Source: Rhea pennata
Taxonomy: Eukaryota; Chordata; Aves; Rheiformes; Rheidae
Assembly: GCF_028389875.1 (NCBI RefSeq)
Contig: NC_084674.1
Location: 10,573,501-10,637,500, forward strand
DNA length: 64,000 nt
Reading direction: 5' to 3'
The translations under genes were made by a program, and so were the position numbers. Shown here in pieces: positions 1 through 14,600 of the stretch; position 1 is the stretch's first letter; each line of letters starts with the position of its first letter. The notes beneath the pieces were generated by a model. The model was not told the origin of the DNA. It worked only from the letters and a program-made list of their open reading frames with translations, and did no database searches.

Positions 1-3000
1 CATGCCTGTTGTATAATGTCTTGATTACTTGAGAGAAGTTGATCCACATACAACATTAGTACAAACTGAAATAATAAATTGCATACTGATGGCTTGGGGT
101 CATCTAACTTATCCAAACCTTTCTTACATTTGCCAGAGATCTGAGCCAATTTGTTATTAGATATATGGGAAAACCATCCCTCTAGGTTAGAGTCCTTCTG
201 TTTCCCCTGTGTGTATGGACTGCCAGTAAAGCACAGCGAAGCAAAACTTGACATGTTGCCAAAGGAAGAACATGACTCGGAACAGTGTGATTTCACCATT
301 AAAGTCGTCAGAGCAGAACACTCCGCAGGACTGGTGTAGCAACGCTAGCACCAAACGTGCGATCAGATGAACTGCTATAAAACAGCCAAGAAAGCTAGTT
401 ACAAATGAGACAGTTTGGAAGAGATGCCAAAATTGCAGGGAACAGAAAAAATTTGGGGCTAGAACACCAAAGAAAGATTGAAGAGGCTATGAAAGTAGTT
501 GTACAATATACAACAGGGAATGATCATGAAAACGACGGCCAGGACTCTATACAGAAAATAAATTCAACAGTAACACAGGCAGTGAAAGAAGGTACATGTT
601 GAATACGAATAGAGGCAAAAAAGCCACTATATATGTAACTGACTGGATTGCTCAGTATTATTAGACCAAGACAGCATATCTTTGAATTTTGGTCTGGTTA
701 TTTTAGGATGAGGACAGAAACAACAGGGGAGTGGGAAGAGAGGCCACTTGGCTTTCTGGAAATTGACTGAATTTCTCAGGGCTAGATATTATAGAAATTG
801 AGCTGCCAACAATATCATATAGCTAAAAAAAACCTCTTGCATTATGGAGATTAATTACAGGCAACGATATTCAGTTTTACACCTGAGCTCTACCTTAATG
901 CCTAAACACACACAAGTTTTGAGATGATATCTGACTAGCTGGGAGCAATTACATACTGATTCTAATAATAAAGAGCATGAACACTAGAAATCCTTCAAGT
1001 TCATTAATTTCAATTAGTCAATTAGAAACAACTTGTCCTTCCTCTCTTGACATGACTGGGTGCAAAACAACTGTTTACTCACTCTGGTGTACTCCAATGC
1101 AGTTACATTTACAGACTAACTTTTTCTGTGCCCAACGGTAAAATATTTTCCTGTATTTACTAGGAAAAGGATTTAAGACAAGTCCTCAGTTATTACTAGA
1201 GCTTTATGATAGGTAGGTTGGAAGAAGTTGCCTGCAACCACACATCTACTCATTCACACAGCTGTAAGAATAAAACACTCAAACAAGAACTTACCAAGGG
1301 TTTTTTTACAGGGGCATTTTTGTTAAGAGAATGTGTTAAAAGGAATAGGAAGTATATCAGATGCTGTAAACTTGATGCCTGAATTGAAACAAAAACTTAA
1401 TTATGAATTTAAAGTGACAGTAATTGTGCGAACAGCATTAAAATATTTGTTGAGTGAATGGGATGCAAAGAAAATCATTTTAGTGACAGTTTTTAAAGAT
1501 GCTGTATTTCATTAAAACAATCCATAAAGATGCTCAGATCTTTTCCTTTGTTTCCTCCCAATACTGTAAGCAAGTTCAAGATTTGCATTCAACTTTCCCA
1601 TACAGAAACAGAGCATCTTTAAAGAGATAAATCAGCATTAGCTTACTTTTCCGAAAATTCACGTTCAAAATGATGCATGCTCTATTGAAGACAGCAGAGA
1701 AAGAGAGACAACAAGTTAATCATCTGGTTCTCGTGTCAGAGTAAGAAAAACAGATACTGTTAGCTGAAAAGTCTGTGCAAAAAAAATCAATACATTCTTA
1801 TTCACTGAAAAAATACGGTGATAGTAGATTTGACTATTTTATATTACATACACAACACTGATTCTGACTAATGAACCACAATTTTCCATGCTTTAAACAC
1901 TATTATACTTGATGAATAAATAAAACACACACGCTTTCAACTCCACATGCCAGAAGTCAAAGCTTTACAGGATTAAAGTGCATTTAGAGTTAATTAGCAA
2001 GAAATCTGCGTGAAGATCAGCTATAGAACATAAAAACCATTCATGGAACACTTCCTGTAGTGTTAACACCTACATTTACACGTATGTAGTAGGGATCAGA
2101 GACACTCAGGAAAGTACTTGCTGAAGCATTAAAATCATCTTACAGAAAGGTGAGGAGCAGAAAAGATGCACCATATGGCTCTCTATGAAACATATCCTGC
2201 ACTGAAGGATTCAAAACAACAACTAATACAGAAAAAGACAGCTAAAGTTATGTACAACACTTACTTAGTTTCTACAGTTTCACTAGGCTTCCCTGCAGGA
2301 ATAATCTACCTCATTCAGGAAACTGTTGGCCAAAACAGGCACCCTCCAAACTTGTATTGTAAAAGAGCTCACTGGTATTTTATGGGCTTATTAGATTTAC
2401 AGAAAAGGCAGTGAAGTATTAGATAATCCATACCACAGTGTTCTGCATCCCTTCTGATTCTAGCCACAGCTCATAACCACCAGAAAAGAACAGGTGTTCA
2501 AGGAACTGAAGAATTATGTGAGTTGGGGGTCTGGGGGAAGGGAGCAGGAAATCAAACATGTGAGAGAATATCAGAAATTATATTAGAATCTCCATTTGCA
2601 ATGACCAAAACAATGTATTTCAAAGATAGTGTTTAGCTAGCATCTGCATTAAATTTGGTCCTTTCTGAGAAGTGTCCCTCGGCCAACCCCTTGCTTGCAA
2701 ACATTCAGACTTACTGATCATGACACCTGACCTATACTGAGTGATAATGACTGATTAGTTCGAAGTCACGTGGTACCAATTCAATCCCCAACCAGAAGAG
2801 TATCCAAATGCTACTAAAGAACACACTGCGGCATCAATTCAAAATTCAACTAGAAAATCACTTTCAATAGATTGGAAAGTCATACATAAATAAAAATCAA
2901 AAATAAAGAGAGTAAGAAGAGGCCCTGCTTATCTGTAGCCTTCATACTAGCACTATTAAACTACAGATCGGTGAACCTTCCATGTATGGGAACCAGCTCT

Positions 3001-5633
3001 GGTCTTATATGCCTCAGTTATTTAAGACAAGCTACTACAGTATTTGGCATAATGCACCCATTAGTAAGTAACTATTTCAGAGTTGCATAGTAACAAATAG
3101 ATGGTTTAGAGATACAACCAACAGTACAGACCTCTAGCATTGGCTCTACTATCAAGTATCAACTCTCAAATAAAGATAATGCAGTCATTCAAAGTTCAGA
3201 TTTTAGGACTATCTAGTCCTACAACTGAAGCATAGTGTTCTTTCATATCAAACTGCAAAGGAGAATGAGCTTCACAGCATTTTCAAGACTGTAATTTGAA
3301 GTCTTAATTCTGTTTTGGTTTAAAAGTCAAAAGACTACTATGATTACATAATTTGCAATACGTCAATATAAATTCAATACAAATATTCTAGCCAACTAGA
3401 AAAAGCCCATGAGAGCTCACATTTCTAGCAGATACATTCCCCTCAAAGCAGGTCACATATTGATTGAGCCCTACAGTTGTAGTCACCATTACAAAGACTG
3501 CTGCAGCCAGCGATCTTTTTTTTTTTCTTGGCATGTTTTGCATTGACTATACCAAGCACTCCGCTGCAGGCTCAATCTCATACGGCCTTTGTGTAAGGAC
3601 AAAGTGGCTGAACATTTGAAAATTTCCCTGAATGAAGGTTTTTTAGGGGGTTGGATACAGACCAGAACAACAGAAGAGCTTCTGTTGGATGCTTTTCTAT
3701 AACAGCCTTCATTTTTGTCATGGTATCAAAGCAAGATGCTTTGGCATGCCACAATACTAACACTACCACAATCAAACCAGTAAGACAGACCAAAAGCTTC
3801 ATTCACCTCTGAGAGTCATCTTGCCACACTGGTACCACATGAAACTTATATTTAGCTGTAAATATTCTTAGTAAGTACAAGGAAGTAGGACTGGAGAGAG
3901 ATAAGCTACAGATGCATCACTCTTCATGAAGAAAGTCCTAGCATGGGGCTAGTTAGGCATACCGGCATAGAATAGCTAAAAGTGCAACATTATTGGTGAA
4001 AAGTCGGGCATACTAGCTTTCTCTTACGGCTAATATCTGAAGTTTCTGCTATGAAATCTACTTACAAAAGCACTGCTGAAATGGAAGCAGTTGCCTTCAC
4101 ACCCAATCAAATGCACCAATGCCATCAGCACACTAAAGCACCTTCAGGTAGGGCAATCTGCACAATGTCAAACGCAGAGCAGATCACCAACAGTCACCAC
4201 GTGCACACTGGCAGCAGGATGTCCTACATACTGTGACAGCCTAGTGTGAGCATCAGAGCCAAATTGAAACATTTGAGCCAAGTCTACACAAAAACTGCAT
4301 CACATGCTCAAAACTTGAAACAGTTTTCAATCAAGTTTCAGTGCACATTAAAGTTAAGACACAAGTAAAGGTAGTTTTATTTCTGGAAAATAATTAAAAA
4401 GTGTTTTCTAAACACTTACTCATTTTGGAGGCATGGGATTTTCCTTTGCATTTTCAGCAATTGCATTTTTAAAGCATACAGAACTTGAAATGTACCCTCC
4501 AGTTAGGAGTCAGTACATCCAGCAAACAGTTTATGTGCAACACAGTGACAGTAATTATCTTGGTTACAGTAACTGGAAGAAGTCAGTTCCTAAAATACAC
4601 ACTTCAATGTACTTGAAATGTGACTTGAAAGAGAAATGACTAATTTGAATTATAACATAACTAATGCAAATTACAGTGCACAGATTGCCGTGTCCTTTAA
4701 AAGATCATTTACAACAAACACAAGTTTGATTGCATCGCTTTAGTTAACAAGTTGTTCTGTGCAGAAAGTTGCTTGGATTATGAATCATATGACTGAGTCA
4801 TCAAAACAAACGACGGCGCTATGGACAGCATCTCTTCTAGAGGCACATTCCATTAACACCTTCTGCTACTGATGTTTCCCAATACTCCTTTCTAGTATTT
4901 TGGACTGAAACACGTGCATAACAGCTCAACATTCAAACTTGTAATGAAACTAGAGTTTCATGAGTACTTCTATTTCTGGCAATGCCCATTTAAGCAGATT
5001 CTGCAATCACCTGTGCTAAATGCTAACAAACCTGTTTGTACAGCTACCTATCAAACTGGAAGAGGGAACAGAGAGATTATTCTTAACCCAAATGACTTGG
5101 ACTCCGCACAAGCTTTCTATCAGTGTTATCAACAGACTGTAGTGGAATAGGCAAGATTTACACAACTTATGCCACTCAATTTGTCACACAGAAAACTCCT
5201 CAAACGACATCAGAGCAGTACAGATATAAAGAGACGATACACAAAAACAAGGGATCAAAAAACAACACTTGAGAGTGCACAGACTGTAACACCAGAACAA
5301 ATGCATACTGTAACATGAGGCCTAGAGAATGTCTGGAAAGTGGCAATGCCAGTAGGACTGGAGTAAGAGAGACTTCAAAGCAAGCACTTAAGACTCTATA
5401 GTGGATCATTTGCTTGTATATCACAAGAAAGGTTATTAAAGAAGTGCATTAAAAGATTTTCTATGGCCCTCAAAAGAAAGCAAATGCCCACATTTAAATC
5501 GATACAAGATAAATGTCCTCTCTGTATTCCATCCTTGAAGACCATCATCACTTAACTGTTCTCGGTTAGACAAAAAAGGAAAAAGAAAAAGCTAAAGAAA
5601 AAGACAAAACTCTGCAATGACTCTTGAACTTAC
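1..5633. other. Part of PXK intron 17 (continues past left edge)
   Basis: AT-rich intron with only short chance reading frames on both strands. I looked for the last PXK exon (poly-proline run and WH2-type motif, on the minus strand) and did not find it. No RNA gene or mobile element recognised. Confidence 0.6.
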
Positions 5634-5696
5634 CTGCTGTAGAGGGTGGAGTTGGGGATGATGGAGATGTTAATGGGGAACTCGCCCCAGAGCCTG
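5634..5696 (-). CDS. PXK: PXK coding exon 17
   Basis: 63 nt encoding AGSGASSPLTSPSSPTPPST and then Ala plus one base, the Ser/Pro-rich tail. Acceptor TTTAG, donor GCAG|GTAAGT, end phase 1. Because it ends in a donor, at least one more coding exon must lie further left. I found no match to the proline-run/WH2 exon in 1-5633. Confidence 0.93.
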
Positions 5697-8600
5697 CTAA
5701 ATAAAACAACAGTCTAGTAACTAAAGCTGTGATGCTAAAATTCAACACAATCAGACAAGACAGGTTGTTAGAAATGGGCTGACTTTATTGACCGAATGTC
5801 CAATCCTGCTTCCACCGAAATCTAGGGGAAGATCCCCATTCATACAAACAGTGTCACTCAGACCTGCTCTGAACAGAGAAACTTCACAGTAGACAGTATC
5901 AGAGGAGGTCCAAACACATAAGAAGCACTCTCAAGAGTATTCCTCAATAGGAAACAGTTCTTTTTTGTTGCTTAGGCTCTTGGATTTCAGCGTCCAAATT
6001 CTGTTCTCCTTAAGAGTGCCACTCCAGGGGCCAGTGGTGCCACTGCATGGATGGCAGCCCATTTCTCCTTCTAAGAGATGATTTCAGTCAGTTGCTGCAC
6101 TCTACAAGATATTCTGATATCTGACTATTCCACAACAGGTTGCTTTTGGACGTATGTCAGCCAAGCAAGTCAACTCTGTTAAACTGTTCAGTAGCACAGA
6201 CCATTCCTTTAAACTAACTGAAGACTTGTCACAAGCTCTGTTGTTTTAGAATTTGACACAGAAGCAGCAACTAAAAAGGCAATTTGCTCATTCATCTTAA
6301 CACCTCAGGAATAGGTGTTGCTATTCCAGATCACCAGAGCTTCTCTCTAAAGGCTGAAGTATTAAATGTTCCAAATAATCAATGTTATTATTTTTAAAAA
6401 AGAAAAAAAAATCCACTCAAATGTCATCAACAGATTGAAGAGACTGAATTTTTTTTGGAGGAACAGGGCACAGGAGAGGGGAAACACTGCTTTGTATTAG
6501 GTAGCTGAAAGTCTAACACTCCCTTAATTAGCTATTACTAAATACTCAAAACAGTGGTATCAGGCTTTCACAGTCCAATATTACTGTGTTAACTGATGGT
6601 GACCATGGATCTTTTAACTCAGAAAATGACCAAACACAACAAAAGCATTGACACAATTGAGTAGAAGCAACCTCTTCTCTCTGTAGTTACCTGAGTTATT
6701 TGAGTTGCTGTATTTTGCCGAGTGTTCTTCCCCACTTTCATAGGCAGAGCGTTTTGACTTCTTTAAACAAAACAGAAGAAACAGAAGGTGGGAATGTATA
6801 ACTCTTTCCATGATGAAGACCAATTTTGACACACAAAGTTGTAACAGCTGCCCACTACATCAGACAAGGATCAATGTCCAACATCCCTCTCCCTGTCACC
6901 CACCATCATGCTGCTGCAAGGACAATGGCAGCAAGGCAGTTCTGTGCCCAAATATCCCCAGGCAAACATACAGGGCAACTTCAGAGCTCACTATCCACAA
7001 GGGAAAGACAGAAAACTAACTCACAGAAAAGAAAGAGAAATGCAGAAAGAGTTCTGCAGGAACAGCCTGGAAAAAGGCTTCCATGCCTTCAATTCAGCAG
7101 CAGGAAGCAGCATAAGCTGTCATCTGTATGTTAAATGTTAATTATGCCAGTTTTCAGAGAGTAAGTTTAAACACATTAAGCCGAGCAAGTCAGCTACCAT
7201 TATAACCTAAGCTTTTTAAGAAGTGTATCAGTTAGCTACAGAAATTAAAACATTTGGAAAGTATTACAGAAAACACAGGACAGAATGCAACAGCATACCT
7301 GTGGTAGCTCATGCTCTACCTTCAAAAAGATAGATCTCTCTTTCTAAGTGCGAGAAACTTATTTAAAAGTTGTTTACCTTTCGTGCTAAGATTTTCCTTC
7401 TCTTTTTTTCTTCTTCAGAGCCATGATGAGATTGAGCTCTTGTCAGTCTTCTATGCTGGTGAATCTTAAAAATGAAGGGAAAACCAAAAAAAGACCATGT
7501 CAAGATCTCAAGTGTTCCCAGGAAGGGGATATATTTGGGATGGTAGAAACATTGAAGTTGCTTTGCATGTTTGTTTTTCACTTTTAACTCTTATCTTAAC
7601 TGTTGCAGGTAGAGGTTGGAGCCTCATACTGCAGTTAAAGCGATCCTGTAACTTTGGAGCCACTGCTTGTGAAGCCACCCCACATAAAACAGTGAAATTC
7701 CATACATAAAACTGCTGTTTTACAACTTCTCATACTGTATTTCTGGGAAGGCAAATCTGTGGATGAAAACTTCTATTACTGAAAATCTGCTGATAAAAAC
7801 TCACTTTCCCCATTTGAAAGTGATATGAGGAAAGGGAATGTCTGTAGGAAAACCAGTAAAGAAATGCAGAAGTTACCAATTTCTGTTCTTCTGCTAATCT
7901 TTTTTCTATGCATTCCTTGGAATTTTTCAATGCCTCTTTTAGCTTGGTAGGAATCTAATATAGAAGAGAGAGAAAAAAGAATCATCATTGCACAAAACGT
8001 AATAAAGGAAAACAACTTCACTGCTTAAAACTCATTAGTCATCAGATTGTGTCGTCTATCTAAAGCCCCAAGGTTCTGACACTGTTCCTTCAATGAAGGG
8101 AAACCAAAGACTCTAGATAGGCACTTTCCCCTCCGAACTTGGATACTAATCCAACAGCAGGGACAGAGAAACAGAGAAGGGATGGGACGTGGAAGGGGAT
8201 GCGGTGGGGACAGCTCCCAACAGGAGTGGGATGTGGCTCCCTGGAAGCCCCACCACTGCAGCACCAGAGCCAGCTGCAGCACACGCTGGTGGTCCCACAT
8301 TGACCTAGCAAAATCATTTTCCCCAGACCTTAGTGATTGGCTTCCTCTCACTCCAAATGATCCATATCTTTCAGCAGCTTCCACTCAGAGCACTGTGATT
8401 AGTCATGTGGTTTAGCTCCAGCACAGGAACTACACTTGAATTACTCATGGGATACGTTGTGTCTTCCTGCTCTCCTTCTAAGGAATGTTATAATGTTGTT
8501 TGGTATATGACAGCAAAGCAAGCCCAATACTGATAGACCTCACCATAAAGGTAGCTGTTCTTTACTCTGTCCATCATTCAATGCATAGTTATCCCCAGCC

Positions 8601-11600
8601 TGCCACTTACACACCATCAGCAAATCAAGACAAAGATACATCAGCATTCAACTCTACCTTAAATTGTGGTTTCTCGGAATTCGTTAGCAGGACATCACTG
8701 AATAATCTGCAAGCAGATGAAAAAAAATAATTGGAATATTGTCCCCAGAAGATAGGCAGAAGCACAGAGAGAATACTACTGGCGCTGTTCACCTAACTCC
8801 CTCTTGCCCCCTTTTCCTCCACTTTCCTCATCCCTGTCTCACTGTTTGGTTTTTTTTCCCCTTGGTGTTTATATGTTGCTTTTTAGTTTCCAAGCCTTGC
8901 TGTAAAATTAGCAGTGTCTAATCCCCAAAATGTAGCCACTACAGATGGCATATGAATGGCAGAGTCATTAAGGCTTCATTAAATGTTTTGAAAGCTGATA
9001 GAATAGCTATAATTACCAAATGCAGAAAAGAGTTTCCTTAAAACAAGCATCCCATCTCCTTAAAAGTATAAGGATTCTTTAATGACAAAACATTATTAGG
9101 GATGTTATTTTGAATTTCACAGAAAGATCATCACGCTTTTTAAGGAAACTCTTAGCACATTTGTTATTTAAGTATTCAAAAGAAACAGGCAAAAGATCAA
9201 TGAGTGAACTTAACATTTCAAACTATTTGTGGTCTTACGAGTACTAAAGCAACTTTGCTAACAGCTTCACACTCCTCCCTATAGTATCAGCAACAGCATA
9301 GATGATTAATCCTCTTCCATCCAGAAGAAAGACACTAGAGGGCAATGTTAGTCTGAAAATGGACTGCTGGTTCATTTCAAGACATTTTGTTCTGGAGAAC
9401 ATACTAGAAAACTGTCCCAGAAAGAAATCTCAAGCTTGGCTACAAGACATATGTTTCAGAGATAGTTGTTGTTCACATGCCCACACTAAAGCAAACAAAT
9501 TCAAGTCTAGAATCATGGCTCATAAGAATAGAAGTCCATGAAAAAATAAAAGAAAATAGATGTAATTAACAAAGACTTAAAAACAAACAAACAAAAAAAT
9601 ACCCTTGTTCACAGGGCATTTTTCTAATCTTTTCTGATTATGTTTTTCAAAATTAGCAGACTCAGTTTACATGGAACAGCTTAATAAATAGGTGAATTAC
9701 TTTCATTGTGTTGCACATCTATCTAGATCACTTTTATAAGAAATATAGATATTAAGAAAATGTAGTATAATATCCTACACATCAGATACAGCTGAACATG
9801 GATTGCTTGGTCAACATCTTATAACACCTATAAATTCTTGCATTCACACAATTTTCTTATCATATTTCTCTCCTGCTTACATTCTTCTGTCTATCTCCTC
9901 CTTCCTTTAAGGGCAGAGGAAAGGAGGAGCAGAAGGAAAAGAAGGTTGAGACAAGACTGCAGTGACTCTTTCCAACCAGGAAACATGAATTTTGGAGCAT
10001 GCTTTAAGGGTACTGCAATCCACAGTCTGAGAGACCAGACCCAGATGTAGATACGGGCTGGCTATCACTCAGGAGGTCACGATTCTGGCACCTTATTTTA
10101 TGAAAAACAAGAGGCCAGCATTGTGCCGCTATGCTCAGCATGCTGGGTGGCACACCACAGCATAGTCACAGCAAGCAACTCCCCCGATCGTACTGTCTCC
10201 TAGTTGCAGGACCGGTGGCACTGCAGAAAGGCACCATCTCCAGTCGTGCTCTGATATTGCTCCATTTCTGCATTCCAGTCTTGCTCCATACCTGCCTTTA
10301 CCACTTCACTACCTTCCTGAGAGGAGAACCAGTATGGAAATTTATTCTGCCTGTACTTCAGAGAATCTAAGCCCTGCAAGAAACCTATGTAAACAGCTCA
10401 CTCCCAGATCCAGTCTAAATGTTACTGCTAAGCACAGCAAGAGATCTATTTTACAAGTCCTAAGTAAACTGACAGCAAAATCTACTGAAGTAAGTCTGAA
10501 AGGACGAGCCAAAAGATCCCTTATTTTATGTTCTTAAGCATGCTTGCACTGCTTTAATAACTGGATCAATTTAAATTATAGCACCACACTTAAAAAAAAA
10601 AAAAAAAAAAAAAAAAAACTTAAAAACAGCTCCAACCCACCAAGAGACAAAAAAAATCTAAACAAACATGTAATCTTCACAAACAGTGGGTTCAATCAAG
10701 TGATAATTTCAAAGCCTCACTTAGATATACTATACATCTCTCAGAATAAGGAACAAATCTTTCTAAGAAGGAAAGAGAGCAGAAAAGGTATTCCTGCTAA
10801 TATAATTAAAAACATTACTGGAGTACAAAACAAGTACATTAAGACTTACGGCGTCTGTAAGAGCCGTGAAACAGTTGGCATGCCATTCTTCATAGCTTCA
10901 CAGGTCAGAATGGATTCCAACACAGACACTGCCAAAGAAAGAATAAGAACGTACACATTTTTGCACTGCAGGACAGCGAACAATTTAGAATCAAAGTCTG
11001 GCACTGCTGTGAGATGTTTCTCTAAGTACTCCATCAACTAAGCAGTGATGAAGCTGTGTAACATTTGTTTTTTATTATAACATTACTATTACACGTACAA
11101 ATTTTTCAAGAATGTTAGATATGAGGCCAGGGGATACACATATGTAATTACTAGAGACTGTTTTATCATTTAGTTTTAAAAATTACTGTATTTATATGAT
11201 ACATATATTTGAAGAATGTATTTTCCATTTTAAAAAATTACTAACTAATCATTTCCAACCACAAGCTCCAAAGTCTTCAGGCTGATCTTTCACAGCATCT
11301 GAGCTAAAAGGCAGAGCACCCAGGAAGCTGAGATTGAAGCCTTCTTGACCACATACTAACCAACAAACACTGATGGTGCAGGAGGGAAGCTGTCTACTGG
11401 AATTGTATCTGGGGGTCTTCCATATGTCATTTCATACAGTAAGTGTCCAAAGCAATGTACATCAATACCTTCTAAAGTCTGCAGAGAAACAAATTAAAAA
11501 AAAAAAAACACGCACATACACACCTGGATTGGTTTGTTTTTCTCTAGCCAGTTCAAAAACATGCAATAATCCATTAGAGAAAAAGGGCAATCTTGTATTC

Positions 11601-14600
11601 ACAGATGGAAAGAGATACCATTACAATAATTCTTAAACACAACTATTTCCCTGCACAACTTCAGCTCAAAAGAAATTTTCACACCTCAAAAGAAATTACT
11701 GTTCTCTTCCTGTAAGTGATGATAGAGATGGGATATTAGTACAGCCATGTTCTGTAAAAATATGTAAGGAATAAACTCTTTTCATGCACAACAGTTTAGA
11801 AAGGCATATATTGATATGAATTACAGCAGAGTACATTTTCCTAATATAAGTCAAACAGCAAAAATGAGGTTCAAGTTAATATAACCAGTTATCTCTTTAC
11901 AAGGAGGTAAATAAAAAGGGAGCAAAAACACATACCAAACAAACCTAGGAAAGCCCCCTTCACCTCTCCTCGGGTCTGTACAAGCTTTAATTACATGCTA
12001 AGCTCTCAGGCATGATACTTCCTTAATTTCAGGATCATGTTTAGACAGAAATGGCTCCTCTTACTGCTTAAAGGCTCAGAGATTTGACAGCACTGACAGA
12101 TTTGGACTAACCATGAACTTTTGATCGTTTCTTTGACAACACAGTAGAACTTGTTTGGAAAAGTCAGCAAGCAGCTGTCTCGTGATGCTTTAAGCAATTT
12201 ACTACAATGAGCACTTAAAGGCAAGACAAGATGCTGGCCAGAAGTCTGCATTGCTATAACAGGGCAAATTAGGTTTAGTAGTTTTGTAGAAAGGTCATAT
12301 TTTGCTGTGCAAGCCTGCATTCTGGAGATACCTATAAAAAAAATACAAGAATTTTGAAGAGACAGATCTCTTAAGTGTCTATTTTCACAGTAGCCAAAGC
12401 AGTCCAGGTTTATTACTACTCTCAGTTAAGACCAAGTGGTAAGTTGTGTTCGTTACACAGACACACAAGTGCAATCGAAGCGTGGCAGATAACATACACG
12501 CTCCTGTGAAATACAAGCCCAGTGTGCCAAGCAACGATACAACAAGACTGCAGTTCAGCCACATTTGTGCCAGCACCACTGTCAAGGAAACACTCGCAGG
12601 CACTCCTCCTCTGCCTGCTTGCTTTGGACCTCAGCCTCACTCTGGAGTGCTGGAATAAAACCTCCGCACAGCCACACAGTGATTTGGAGGAAGCTGAAAA
12701 GGGATTTGATGGAGAAAAGCTCAGGGGAAAAGAAAAGGGAGTTGACTGAGGGTTTTTTTTTTTCATTCAAATCAGTTTTCCACAAATACAAGTAGAAGGA
12801 TGCGTAAGAGTCAGCTAAATCGAATTATTTTTTCAAAACATACATTAATTTTCCGAAACTGTGAAAAGTAGGATCGATAAAATGATGGAAGTCCCAACAA
12901 GGAATTTTCTAGATCTAGTAACTTGCACGTGTCTCCATCCAACATCACATTGCCAGAGTGAAGATGGCCATAAGGAAATCCTTTCTCATGCAAGAATTTT
13001 AATACCTGAAAAAACAAAGCAGGAGTGCTGTCACAAGATACTTAGATGATCTCAAGATATCAAACGCTTCCATACTAAAGCAGACGCACAATAATGGAGG
13101 CCCCTGCTTTGGGCTGCTTCTCCATTTCCCTTGCTCAGTTCAATCTGCTGTCGCCATCACCGTTGGCTGACTACTTTTTTCCCATTTCACTGGTAACATA
13201 TTTTATAAAACAAACATTTGATGCTGATCCTCAAAATAGGCCTACAAACACCTCCCAGAGAGACTCGAAACTAAAAATTCATAATTCCACTGAATGTCAT
13301 GGTTGTAATACAAAAAAAAACAAACAAAACAAAAAAAAAAAAACACTACACACGGGGATAAAAGTTTTTATGGTATATGTTCCACAGGCTATGAATTAGT
13401 ACTTTTCCTTTTTCTCCTCAAGGAAAAAAAGATATTACCACCTCTCTCCCACCTCAGATGCTAACTACCTTCCTTGTTAGAAATGGCCTCACTCAGGTGT
13501 ATCTAAATTCAAGTCCCAGCACTTAACCTCCATTTAAGTTTAGCTTTGAAGTCTGCTGCCTTTTTTTTTTTTTTTTTTTTAAGAACTAAAACAAGACTTA
13601 CATGCTCAAAAATTTGTCTACCTTTTTCCAGTTAAATCAATTGGTCTTAAAAAAAAATTCTTCCTACATCTTCCTACAGTCACTGTCTTTGCAGTGTCAC
13701 AGCTAAACTACCACTACTACTAGAAGCAGTGCAAGAACGAACTTTAATCATAAAGGCAGTTAGTGGGTAAATAAAGCAAAAAGAAAAAATACCTCTAATA
13801 TTTGTCTTCCGTATGTTTTTATTTGCTGAAGTTCAAGACCTTGAATTTTTTTAGGATTACAATACTTCTTCAAGAATGGGTCTTTTGGTTTTGCCTTTAA
13901 AGGAACAGACACACATCAAGTACCATGAGCATGAAATGAAGTTAGGACTAAGAAAAGCCAGCAATCATCTTAACTTATTTAGTAATAGACAGTAAACAGT
14001 AAGACATACTTTGAACATTTCAGCAAATATTCTACATTTGAGTTTTTAAGAAAAAAATTACATTACCTTATAAATAAGGTCCTTTAGTGTCCCTTTTTCA
14101 CCAAATGGCCTAATAACAAGTGCTGAAGATTCATTGGCAGTGGCAAAAGTGACTTTGTAAATATAGGGATGCTACAAAAAGAAAAAGAAGATACTATTGG
14201 GATTACTTTTCAGATAACAGATACTGTACATTCAATTTTGCATGATTCAAAATAAAAAAATAAGTCTGAATTACATGTTTAAAGTAATCAGATTCTGATA
14301 CTGACACTTGCTCAAGTTATTTAGTCTTTACCCAAAGCAAGTGCAAAGAAAGCTTCACAAGAACATTCTTCAATTTCCATATAAATCAAGAAGAATTCTT
14401 TTTCTTAAAAAAAGAAAAAAAAACAAAAACAAAAACAAAAACAAGAACTAAACATACTGGCATCACAGATAAATGAAGAATCCAGCCCTATTAACACTTA
14501 TACATGAGTAGGTTTACTGCAGGTTTAAGTGAGGCTGTGCTAATGAATTCTTATATGTTCTTCTACAACTATGGCACATAAAACTCAGCACTAATAGTTT

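Noticed and set aside
8025-8384. 119-codon minus-strand frame in PXK intron 13
   Set aside because: No splice sites, start context or family match; moderate GC explains its length.
10544-11041. 165-codon + strand frame
   Set aside because: It runs through the poly(A) run (Lys repeat) and is antisense to PXK exon 12.
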